Shown here one piece after another: positions 1-7,020 of a DNA stretch of 11,698 nt. The first letter of the stretch is position 1. The number at the start of each line of letters is the position of its first letter. The DNA is from Planctomycetota bacterium. GTDB lineage: Bacteria; Planctomycetota; Brocadiia; JAJRTI01. The stretch covers positions 1-11,698 of the forward strand of contig JAJRTI010000255.1 of the NCBI GenBank assembly GCA_024278415.1. Reading direction: 5' to 3'. The position numbers were made by a program, and so were the translations under genes. The notes below the pieces were generated by a model, which made no database searches, had not been told where the DNA came from, and saw only the letters and a list, made by a program, of their open reading frames with translations.

Positions 1-368
1 GCCAAACAAGGCGGCGGGGAGACAACGCCAGGAGGCCGCTTGGCAGTAGTCGGCAATCATCGCAACACGGGGACGAGCCCCGTGCGGGCGAGACAAACTT
101 GACACAAATGTCACGTTTTCCTGTCTTGGAGACGGCTAGTGCCTGCTCCGTTATCTGCTTAACAACAGTTGTGGTTGCAGTTTGCACGGTTGCTCCAGAA
201 GCTTAGCGCAAATGAAGATAGCCCGAACGCTGCTCATCGCGGGCGACGCCATTCGAGCAGGTGTCGCAAGCCAAGCTGTCCGACGCTAACACGCCTTCCG
301 TTTTCTGTCAAGGACTTGCGCGGCAGGAGTTTCCCCATGGGGGCGCGGGGGCAATTCTCGTGTGTGGC
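1..368. other. Gene-free left edge with small dyads
   Basis: I see no convincing coding region here; the short open frames have no family resemblance or ribosome binding site. Two structures stand out. A perfect hairpin with a 7-bp stem (CACGGGG/CCCCGTG, 66-72 and 78-84, 5-base loop) has no T tract after it, so it is not a clear terminator. A dyad TGACA-CAAA-TGTCA lies at 100-113 and overlaps a TTGACA hexamer at 99-104, but no good -10 box follows at the right distance (TGTCTT at 122-127 is poor). The segment may be the intergenic or decayed flank of the transposase remnant that follows. Confidence 0.5.
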
Positions 369-666
369 ATGGCAAGACCCATCCGAGTCCAGTTCAGTGG
401 CGCCGTCTACCACTGTTGCGCCAGAGGCAATCCGCCGGTCGGCGGACAGCGCATCTTCCGGGATGACGAAGACCGCGAGTGCTGGCTGGAGACGGTGGGA
501 CAGATGCACGATCAGTTCGGCGTGCTGACCCACGCCTGCCTGTGCGTTGCACCTGTCTGCCGTGCTGGGCACAGGCAGGCGCAGACAGGCGTTCACGTGC
601 ATGCCGAATCACTACCACGCGGTGATCGAGACGCCGCGCCCGAACCTGAGCCAGGCCATGAGGAAA
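369..666 (+). pseudogene. REP-associated tyrosine transposase (Y1_Tnp) remnant, interrupted and truncated
   Basis: The ATG at 369 opens a frame starting MARPIRVQFSGAVYHCCARG, the usual opening of Y1/REP-associated tyrosine transposases, followed by the RIFRDDEDRECWLETV stretch expected of the family. The frame is lost after the HACLC codons (531-545). It resumes one frame over at 601 with MPNHYHAVIETP and NLSQAMR. HYH is the HUH metal-binding motif. Joining codon 543-545 directly to the ATG at 601 restores the family spacing HA-x3-MPNHYH, so about 55 bp (546-600) is an insertion, and 55 is not a multiple of three. Similarity stops after AMRK (near 666); the downstream half, including the catalytic tyrosine, is missing. 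In the family these single-strand transposases move palindromic REP repeats. This copy cannot make an active protein. Its real 3' end is uncertain. Confidence 0.8.
533..591. repeat. Palindrome-rich element inside the transposase remnant
   Basis: A perfect 13-bp inverted repeat, CGCCTGCCTGTGC (533-545) and GCACAGGCAGGCG (569-581), interleaves with a perfect 9-bp inverted repeat, CCTGTCTGC (552-560) and GCAGACAGG (581-589). A short GTGC-TGG-GCAC hairpin (562-565, 569-572) lies within. The left arm of the 13-bp repeat is itself transposase coding sequence, and the right arm is inside the insertion. GTGC occurs at both borders of the inserted segment (542-545 and 597-600). It could be a REP-like palindrome or the product of a local inverted duplication by template switching. 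Confidence 0.7.
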
Positions 667-829
667 GGTGGAAGTGGCGAAGGAGTTTGGGTATGGTTGA
701 TGGCAGCAGTGTGCTTGTCGCGTGCACGCCAGTGCGTTCTCAGAGTAATTCGACGCTAAAGCGGAACGCTGACGTGCGTGCTACAAGCGATTTGTTTCTC
801 CGCCTTTCGGCGCCTCTCACAGGAAACCC

Positions 830-3628
830 ATGCCCAAAGGCGTACCTACTAGCGCAGAGCAGCAGGGCTTCCTTCGGCGCCGGCCGGTGTTGGCCGGGTT
901 CCTCCTTGGGATCGCGGGCACGATCGTGGTCATGGGGCTGTCGTTCACCAGAATCGTGCAGTTGCTCGAACTCAAAGCGTACGACCGGCTCGTGCAGGTT
1001 CGACCGGCGATCCCCGTGTCCGACCGCATCGTGCACGTGGACATCGACGACGCGAGCATCGTGGCCCTCGACAACAAATACCCGCTCCTGCGCAGCCGCT
1101 ACGCCAGCGTCGTCGACGCACTGGCGCAAGCCGGGGCCAAGCAGATCCTGTTCGACGTCAACTTCCCCAACCAGTCCGATCCCAGCATCGCCCGCGAGCG
1201 GCTCCTCGCCGCGGAGCGCATCGCCGACCCTCAAGCCCGGCAGGAAGCTATTGCGGCGGGGGTCCAGGACCATGATGCCGTGTTTGCGGCGGCCTTGGGC
1301 CGCACGGACCGCGTCTACCTGACGTTCACACTCGATACGCCTTACGTGTACGAGAAGCGGCTGAGCGGTCTCTACGCCAAGGCGAAGGCCGCGCTGCTCG
1401 CCAACCTGGAGATCGGCCCCGATGCGCTTGCCGCGGCGGCGGGCGTCGCGGTGGACGACGTGCGCCGCGTGGAGATGAGCCTCAAGCGCCGGGCCGCTCA
1501 GGAGTACTTGGCGGGGCTCACGCCTGATGCCCTGGAGGACCGAGACCGCGTCACGAAGGCGCTCATCCCGCATTACAGGCCCGGCTACGTTTCGCCTGAG
1601 GCGGAGTTGGTCGAGGCCGAGCGGCGCCGCGCGTTGGCCGTGCGGAGGCTGACGGCTGTGGCCGCACTGCCGGCGGCCGCGCTCCGCCACAAGGGGCTGC
1701 CCCGCTTCCAGGCGCTCGAACCGGTGGAGTGGGAGTTCATGCAGCACGTGCAGCACGCCGGCTTCGTGAACGTCGAGCCGGATGTGGACGGCACGCTGCG
1801 CCGCGTGCCCCTGGCCTTGGCCCAGGGCGGCAAGCCCTATTTGCAGCTCGGCGTGCGCGCCGCGCTCGACTGGCTCGGCGTGGACGTGAGCACGGTCGAG
1901 ATCCGGCCAAAGTCGCTCCGGTTCAGGGTCGGTGATGAGGCGGTCGCCGTGCCTACGGACCGCGAGGGGCGGGCGCTCCTGAACTGGGTGAACAGGCGTT
2001 GGCAAGAGACGTTCACGCACGTTCCGCTGGCGAAGGTGGTCGAGGTCCGCGACGTGCGCCGCTTGTTGGAGCAGAACCTGGCGGCGATCGACGCGCGCTA
2101 CTTCCGCGGGCGCCGGGCGCGGGTCCAGGCCGATCCAAACGCCGCGCCGGAGCAGGTCCGCGAAGTCGAGCAGGAGCTTCTGGAGTTCCTCACGAAGAAC
2201 GTGGCGCGGGGCCGGGCCATGCTGGCGAAGGTGGCGGACCCGTCGCGCGCGGCCAAGATGCGCGAGCAACTCGACGCGATCGAGACCGACCTCGCCGTGG
2301 TCGGGGGCCAGCGCGCGCGCGCCGCGTCGCTGTCTCAGTGGCTGCGGAGCCAGGTCGCCGGCAAGATTTGCATCATCGGCGACACGTCGACCGGCACCAC
2401 GGACCTGCACGCGACACCGGTCTCCGGCGAGCAGCCGGGCGTGACGGTTCACTCCAACGTCATCAACATGATCTTCCAGCGCCAATTCCTGCGCGAGGCC
2501 CCCGCGTGGGCCAACCTGATGCTCATCGCCTTCTGGGGCATGGCCAACACGCTCGCGTCGCTGTGGGGCACGGCGGTGCGCAACGCCGCGCGCACCCTCG
2601 CGCTGGTCGCGTTGAGCGTCGCGGTGGCCTACCTCCTCTTCGTGCAGGCCGGCGTCCACGTCGCGGTCTTCGGCCCTCTGGCTGCGCAGATCGTCGCGTT
2701 TTCGTCTGTCACAATCATGCGCCAGCTCACGGAAGAGCGCGGCAAGCGCGAAATCCGCCACGCATTCGAGCACTATCTCAGCCCCGACGTGGTCGAGATT
2801 GTGGCGGAAGATCCCACGCGGCTCCAACTGGGCGGGGAGAAGCGCAAGATCACGATCCTCTTCTCCGACATCCAGGGCTTCTCCACCGTTTCCGAATCGC
2901 TCGACGAGCACACGCTGGTCACGTGGCTCAACGAGTATCTCACGGAGATGAGCGACACGATCATGGACTACGGCGGCACGGTGGACAAGTACGAGGGCGA
3001 CCTTATCATGGCGTTCTTCGGCGCGCCGCTCGACATGCCCGACCACGCGACGCGCACGTGCCTCGCGGTGCTGGAGAACCGGCAGAAGCTCGTGGAGCTG
3101 CGCAAGGATTGGGCCGCGCGCGGCCTGCCGCCTATCTACGCGCGCGTGGGCATCAATAGCGGCCAGGCCCTCGTGGGCAACCTGGGCTCGCACAAGCGCC
3201 TGAACTACAGCGCGATCGGCGACGACGTGAACCTCGCCGCGCGTCTGGAGCCGGCGAATAAGGCGTACGGCACCTATCTCATGATTAGCGAAGCCACGTA
3301 CGAGCAAGCCAAGGACGCGGTCGTCGCGCGGGAGCTGGACCTCCTGCGCGTCGTGGGCCGATGGCGGCCGGTGCGCGTCTTCGAGTTGGTGGGCAAGCAG
3401 GGCGAGGTGGACGACGATACGCTCCAGGGCCTTCAGTTCTATGCGGACGGGTTGGCCTACTACCGGGAGCGCAAGTGGCGAGAGGCGGTCGAGCTGTTCA
3501 CCCAGGCGCAGGAGGTTATCCATGGCGATCCGCCATCGCAGATGATGATGGCGCGTTGCGGCCAGTACCTCGTGAAGCCGCCTGGCGACGACTGGGACAT
3601 GGTGTTTAACCAACAGTCGAAGGAGTGA
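830..3628 (+). CDS. CHASE2-domain class III adenylate/guanylate cyclase, membrane protein
   Basis: This 932-residue protein probably makes cAMP in response to an extracytoplasmic signal. One membrane segment (about 18-42) is followed by a CHASE2 sensor region (about 45-550), recognisable by ILFDVNFP near 106-113, HAGFVNVEPDVDGTLRRVPL near 309-328 and the GKICIIGDTSTGTTDLHATP block at 511-530. Three membrane segments follow (about 560-582, 588-606, 608-630), then a cytoplasmic cyclase domain from about 640. Both metal aspartates are present (D680 in FSDIQGF, D724 in KYEGD), as are base-selecting K720 and D799 (GDDVN) and transition-state residues N801 and R805. The K/D pair favours ATP, although GTP is not excluded. 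The C-terminus has a single TPR-like helical repeat and the DDWD ending common in the family. Two helical stretches (about 172-290 and 405-508) enlarge CHASE2. AGGAAA at 821-826 supports the ATG at 830. Confidence 0.93.
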   Translation: MPKGVPTSAEQQGFLRRRPVLAGFLLGIAGTIVVMGLSFTRIVQLLELKAYDRLVQVRPAIPVSDRIVHVDIDDASIVALDNKYPLLRSRYASVVDALAQAGAKQILFDVNFPNQSDPSIARERLLAAERIADPQARQEAIAAGVQDHDAVFAAALGRTDRVYLTFTLDTPYVYEKRLSGLYAKAKAALLANLEIGPDALAAAAGVAVDDVRRVEMSLKRRAAQEYLAGLTPDALEDRDRVTKALIPHYRPGYVSPEAELVEAERRRALAVRRLTAVAALPAAALRHKGLPRFQALEPVEWEFMQHVQHAGFVNVEPDVDGTLRRVPLALAQGGKPYLQLGVRAALDWLGVDVSTVEIRPKSLRFRVGDEAVAVPTDREGRALLNWVNRRWQETFTHVPLAKVVEVRDVRRLLEQNLAAIDARYFRGRRARVQADPNAAPEQVREVEQELLEFLTKNVARGRAMLAKVADPSRAAKMREQLDAIETDLAVVGGQRARAASLSQWLRSQVAGKICIIGDTSTGTTDLHATPVSGEQPGVTVHSNVINMIFQRQFLREAPAWANLMLIAFWGMANTLASLWGTAVRNAARTLALVALSVAVAYLLFVQAGVHVAVFGPLAAQIVAFSSVTIMRQLTEERGKREIRHAFEHYLSPDVVEIVAEDPTRLQLGGEKRKITILFSDIQGFSTVSESLDEHTLVTWLNEYLTEMSDTIMDYGGTVDKYEGDLIMAFFGAPLDMPDHATRTCLAVLENRQKLVELRKDWAARGLPPIYARVGINSGQALVGNLGSHKRLNYSAIGDDVNLAARLEPANKAYGTYLMISEATYEQAKDAVVARELDLLRVVGRWRPVRVFELVGKQGEVDDDTLQGLQFYADGLAYYRERKWREAVELFTQAQEVIHGDPPSQMMMARCGQYLVKPPGDDWDMVFNQQSKE

Positions 3629-3632
3629 CGGG

Positions 3633-3666
3633 GGCCCATACGACCCTCCCGGGGGAGGCTTGGGCC
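3633..3666 (+). terminator. GC-rich two-part hairpin after the cyclase gene
   Basis: GGCCCA (3633-3638) pairs with TGGGCC (3661-3666), and inside it CCTCCC (3645-3650) pairs with GGGAGG (3653-3658). It starts 5 bp after the cyclase stop codon and lies before the promoter of the next gene, where a terminator would be expected. No run of T follows, so an intrinsic terminator in the classical sense is not shown; it could instead be an mRNA-stabilising 3' structure. Confidence 0.4.
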
Positions 3667-3691
3667 ATCAGCACTCATACTCATCGCGGCG

Positions 3692-3721
3692 TTGACAGCG
3701 GCGCGTGCGCTGGCCTATCAT
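3692..3721 (+). promoter_or_regulatory. Sigma70-type promoter for the TPR gene
   Basis: TTGACA at 3692-3697 is a perfect -35 hexamer. TATCAT at 3716-3721 follows after an 18-bp spacer. Transcription would begin near 3728, leaving a leader of about 50 bases before the ATG at 3780. The possible GTG start at 3705 lies inside this promoter and would be untranscribed, which supports 3780 as the true start. The match is by eye only. Confidence 0.6.
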
Positions 3722-3779
3722 CGCTGCCGCAATTGTCCTGCCGGCCGAAGCGCCGCATACGCCCCTGGAGGATCGAGAC

Positions 3780-6700
3780 ATGTCCACAGGCTCCATCGAC
3801 GTCCTATGCCCGTATTGCAAGACTGCAAACCACTTCATCAGGCCGCCGGCTCTGGGCGAAGTCGTGAAGTGCGGCCCGTGCCGGCGGAAGTTCGTCATCG
3901 CGGCCATCGGCGAGGGCAGCGAACTCATTGGCAAGCCGCGGCAGACCGAATGGCAGAAGTGGTGCTTGTGGGTGTTGCCCAGCCTCGCGGTGGTGTTCGT
4001 GGGCACGGCCATCTATTTCATGGCCCGGCCCTCCGAGTCCGTGCGCGATGCACAGACCGCCATGAAGGCGGGCAACTACCAGGAGGCCCTGGCCACGCTC
4101 GAGAAGGGGCTGAAGGCCTCGCCCCAAGACGGGGAGATTCTGTTCCAGATCGGCAAGTGCCACCTCAAGCTCGGCCAGCTTGGCGAAGCCAAGAAGCACT
4201 TCACGGCCGCGTGCGAAGCCGATCCCGGCAATGAGAAGGCCGTGGCTAAACTGTATCTAAAGAAACTTGAGAAGGATCTGGCTGGAGGGGGCGAGCCGGA
4301 CCTGTCGTGGACCCAAGACGCCCTCGAAGTCGTGCCCAGCGCAGCCGGGCCGATGGCCGCGAAGTGCATAGACGCGGCCACGAGCGCGCTTGCCGCCGGC
4401 AAGCAAGGTCTGGCCCTGTGGCTGGCCCGGCAGGCCGTCGGGCTCGACACGGGCGCGAAGGAGCCGGCCGCAACGTTGCTCAAGGGCATTGTGTTCGCGC
4501 GCGCCAAGGCCAACTGGAAGGACCCGTCCATCCCCAAGCTCGTGGATCTCATATCGTCGTGGTATGGGGCGTTCAAGCCGGAGTTGGCCTCGGTCTTCAT
4601 GAAGCTGTCGGAGGGCATCTTCGCCACCCCGTGCCGGGAGCAGGGCGTGTGGTTCCGCATGCTCTGCTCGCTCGACCCGGCCTTGCGCAAGGAGGTGGCG
4701 AGCAAACTCGTTGCGGCCTCAACCATGCTGGTCGGCAAGCAACGGCTGTCGGAGGCGGCTGAGGCGGCCGAGACCGCCGCGGCGCTCGACCCCGCACACC
4801 GCGAGGCCGCGGCCAAGGTGCACGCCGCGGCCGCGGAGGTGCTGCTCGCCAAGGGAGACATCGGCCCGCAGACCCGGCAGCACCTGAGCCGGCTTATCCT
4901 GCTGTCCCGGGCGGGGCGGAAAACCGCCAGCGCAATGTGCATCAAGTATGCCAGGGCTTACCAGGCCAAGGGCGACTACGTGACCATGCAAGAGTTGCTC
5001 ATGTGGGCCGCAAGCAAGGACGTGCGGCTCAAGGCCCAGGCGGGCACGATGATGAAGGACGCGGTCGTGCGCAAGGCCAAGGCGAACTGGCGAGACCCGG
5101 AGGTTTCCGCGCTGATGAAAACCGTGGCGAGCTGGAGCCCGAAAATCAAACCGCAACTCGCACGGGAGCTGCTCGCCGCGTCGGCGCCGGTCACGGCCGC
5201 ACCGCTCGCCCAGCAGCGCGAGTGGTTCACCCGGCTCGTGCGGCTCGACGTGTCGATCCGGCCCGAGGTGGTTGCGTTCCTCCTGCACAACGCGAAGCAG
5301 CATGTCGAGGCCGGCCGTCTCGATGAAGCGGCCGTCGTGGCCGACTTGGCCGCGGAAGTCGTGCCGCAGCGCAAGGCGGACGCGGCCAGCGTGCACCTGC
5401 TCATTGGCCAGAAGCGCCTGAAAGCCAAGGCCGACGATCCCAAGGCCAAGGAGAGCTTCAGCCGAGCCAAGCAGTTGAACCCGAAACTTGCGAGCAAACT
5501 GGGCAAAGCCTGCGTGCGCCAGGCCCGGGCCCTGGGGCCCTCGGCCGACGCGGCCGCACGGCGCAAGCTGCTGGACTGGGCGATCGAGCTGGACCCGCTC
5601 TCGGCGCAAGACGCGGCGCTCGTGTACGAGGAGTTGATGAAGGCCGCCTTGAAACGGGGCGACTACGCGGCCGCGCCGGCCTACGCGCGCAACGCGGTCG
5701 CGCTCGCCAGCGTCAAGAAGCGCGCGGTCGGCCAGGTGCTCTCGGACGCGGCCATGGACCTTGTGAAGAAGGATCCTGACAGCGCCCACCTGCTCCTGCG
5801 GGCCGCCAAGCGCGTGGGCCACGTGGTGCTGCCCAAGCAACGGAAAATGCTGGAAGGCTATCGGCCCACGATTGGGAAGTTTCGCGTCGAGCGCGTCGTC
5901 GAGGGCACGACCATCCAGGGCGTGGCCCTCGCACTGGGCCGGCAGGCCGAGCCGTTCGTGCTGTTCCATGAGCCCAAGAAGAAGCGCTTGCGCTGCGCGG
6001 TGAAGCTGCTCGACCAGTGGCGGCTCGAACTCGTGGATACCGGCCAAGACGGGAAGCTCGGCGCGGATTGCGCGGTCGCCGCGGGCCTGTTCGGCCGCGT
6101 GCATGCGGTCTACATGGGCGACCGGGCCAAAGACAAGCAGTGCCTCAAGTACGCGGTGCGCCAGGGCGCCGGCCGGTGGGCGCCTACCGCGGTGCCCACC
6201 GCGGCCAGGCCCGAAGATACGGCCGGCCACGGCCACGCGCCGGCCATCACACTCGACTACCGCAGCTTCCCGCACATCGCGCACACGTGCCGGGGCGGCG
6301 TGCCGGACGGAGCCCTCCTGTACACATACAACGACGGCAGGCTGTGGCACACGGAGACCGCGGCCCCGGCCGCGTCCATGCCGTCCATCGCGCTCTCTCG
6401 GCGCGGCACGGTGCACATCGCCGCGCTCGACCCGGAGCGGGCGCTGCGGCTCTTCGTGAAGGAGAAGAACCAGTGGAGCAGCCGCGTCGTCGTCCCAGAA
6501 TGCAAGGCGGCCGGCTTCGTGCTCGGCCCTGCCGGCACAACCCACTTCCTGCTCCAGACGGCCGCCGGCGTGGAGGTCCTGACCGTGCCCGCTCGCGGCG
6601 CCCCATCCCGCACACCCTGCGGCCCTGGCGCCACGCGCGCCTCCCGCTGCATCGCGGTGGACCACATGGGCGCGCCGCACGTGGTGTACGTCTCCCAAGA

Positions 6701-6884
6701 GGGGGCCGTCAACACGGTCATGTATACGCGCCAGGAAGATGCAGAAAAGTGGGCCGCGTACATGGTGTGCCGGCTCGATGTCGCCATCCTTCCCGAATCG
6801 CTCTGCCTGCGCGTGGTGGACAACGTGCCGCGCATCGCGTTCACCGACGGCAAGACGCTCTACTACGCGGAGCTGCCAGAATAG
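3780..6884 (+). CDS. Zinc-ribbon, single-TM, TPR repeat protein with C-terminal propeller-like repeats
   Basis: This is a 1034-residue protein of unknown function. A zinc ribbon (CPYC at 10-13, CGPC at 31-34) precedes one membrane segment (about 62-80, WVLPSLAVVFVGTAIYF). Then come clear TPR helices (about 86-165, for example NYQEALATLEKGL and GQLGEAKKHF) and a long alpha-helical repeat region to about 690. This region holds an internal duplication of period 191 residues: AKANWKDP ending at W246 and AKANWRDP ending at W437 begin stretches that match for over 100 residues. The C-terminal third (about 695-1034) has repeats of the HIAY/HVVY...LxY...W kind (FPHIAH, GAPHVVYV, LKYAV, LYTYNDGRLW) found in beta-propeller-like domains. 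The layout suggests a cytoplasmic ribbon and an outside TPR/propeller scaffold, probably for protein contacts. GGAGG at 3767-3771, 8 bases before the ATG, fixes the start. It ends in TAG. Confidence 0.88.
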   Translation: MSTGSIDVLCPYCKTANHFIRPPALGEVVKCGPCRRKFVIAAIGEGSELIGKPRQTEWQKWCLWVLPSLAVVFVGTAIYFMARPSESVRDAQTAMKAGNYQEALATLEKGLKASPQDGEILFQIGKCHLKLGQLGEAKKHFTAACEADPGNEKAVAKLYLKKLEKDLAGGGEPDLSWTQDALEVVPSAAGPMAAKCIDAATSALAAGKQGLALWLARQAVGLDTGAKEPAATLLKGIVFARAKANWKDPSIPKLVDLISSWYGAFKPELASVFMKLSEGIFATPCREQGVWFRMLCSLDPALRKEVASKLVAASTMLVGKQRLSEAAEAAETAAALDPAHREAAAKVHAAAAEVLLAKGDIGPQTRQHLSRLILLSRAGRKTASAMCIKYARAYQAKGDYVTMQELLMWAASKDVRLKAQAGTMMKDAVVRKAKANWRDPEVSALMKTVASWSPKIKPQLARELLAASAPVTAAPLAQQREWFTRLVRLDVSIRPEVVAFLLHNAKQHVEAGRLDEAAVVADLAAEVVPQRKADAASVHLLIGQKRLKAKADDPKAKESFSRAKQLNPKLASKLGKACVRQARALGPSADAAARRKLLDWAIELDPLSAQDAALVYEELMKAALKRGDYAAAPAYARNAVALASVKKRAVGQVLSDAAMDLVKKDPDSAHLLLRAAKRVGHVVLPKQRKMLEGYRPTIGKFRVERVVEGTTIQGVALALGRQAEPFVLFHEPKKKRLRCAVKLLDQWRLELVDTGQDGKLGADCAVAAGLFGRVHAVYMGDRAKDKQCLKYAVRQGAGRWAPTAVPTAARPEDTAGHGHAPAITLDYRSFPHIAHTCRGGVPDGALLYTYNDGRLWHTETAAPAASMPSIALSRRGTVHIAALDPERALRLFVKEKNQWSSRVVVPECKAAGFVLGPAGTTHFLLQTAAGVEVLTVPARGAPSRTPCGPGATRASRCIAVDHMGAPHVVYVSQEGAVNTVMYTRQEDAEKWAAYMVCRLDVAILPESLCLRVVDNVPRIAFTDGKTLYYAELPE

Positions 6885-6911
6885 TATCCGGTCAGGAAGC
6901 CACCCTCGACT

Positions 6912-6971
6912 GGCCACGGACGTCCACGTCCGTGGCCTACAGGAGCGGACCTCCTGGTCCGCAGGAAGTCC
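6912..6971 (+). promoter_or_regulatory. Leader with strong and mutually exclusive hairpins before the ceramidase-like gene
   Basis: A perfect 10-bp stem (6912-6921 with 6928-6937, 6-base loop) is followed by a 7-bp stem GCGGACC/GGTCCGC (6945-6951 with 6956-6962, 4-base loop). The second cannot coexist with two alternatives: AGGAG/CTCCT (6941-6945 with 6951-6955) or TCCTG/CAGGA (6952-6956 with 6962-6966). The element lies between the TPR stop codon and the next start. It may be an mRNA switch, a 3' end structure of the TPR transcript, or one copy of a dispersed palindromic repeat. No known riboswitch family was recognised and no T tract follows. Confidence 0.5.
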
Positions 6972-7020
6972 GAAGGTTCAAGCGGACGCTCTCTGTCGCC
7001 ATTCTCTACGGAGCCAAGTC

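Noticed and set aside
169..528. Small plus-strand open frame over the left edge
   Set aside because: It overlaps the transposase remnant in a different frame, has no recognisable product and has no ribosome binding site.
1999..3159. Plus-strand open frame in another register inside the cyclase
   Set aside because: Extremely Arg/Gly/Ala-rich translation typical of a shifted frame in GC-rich coding DNA; it has no start signal of its own.
740..3613. Very long minus-strand open frame opposite the cyclase gene
   Set aside because: It is the antisense shadow of a GC-rich gene. The product is rich in Arg, His and Leu, has no domain pattern, and the plus strand encodes a complete, motif-verified cyclase.
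4719..6917. Long minus-strand open frame opposite the TPR gene
   Set aside because: Same antisense effect; the composition is artefactual, and it overlaps a plus-strand gene with ribbon, TM, TPR and propeller-like signatures.
6739..7020. N-terminal extension of the ceramidase-like frame into the TPR gene
   Set aside because: The extension overlaps TPR coding sequence and the hairpin leader and has no family similarity; ATG 7021 has a well-placed GGAG.
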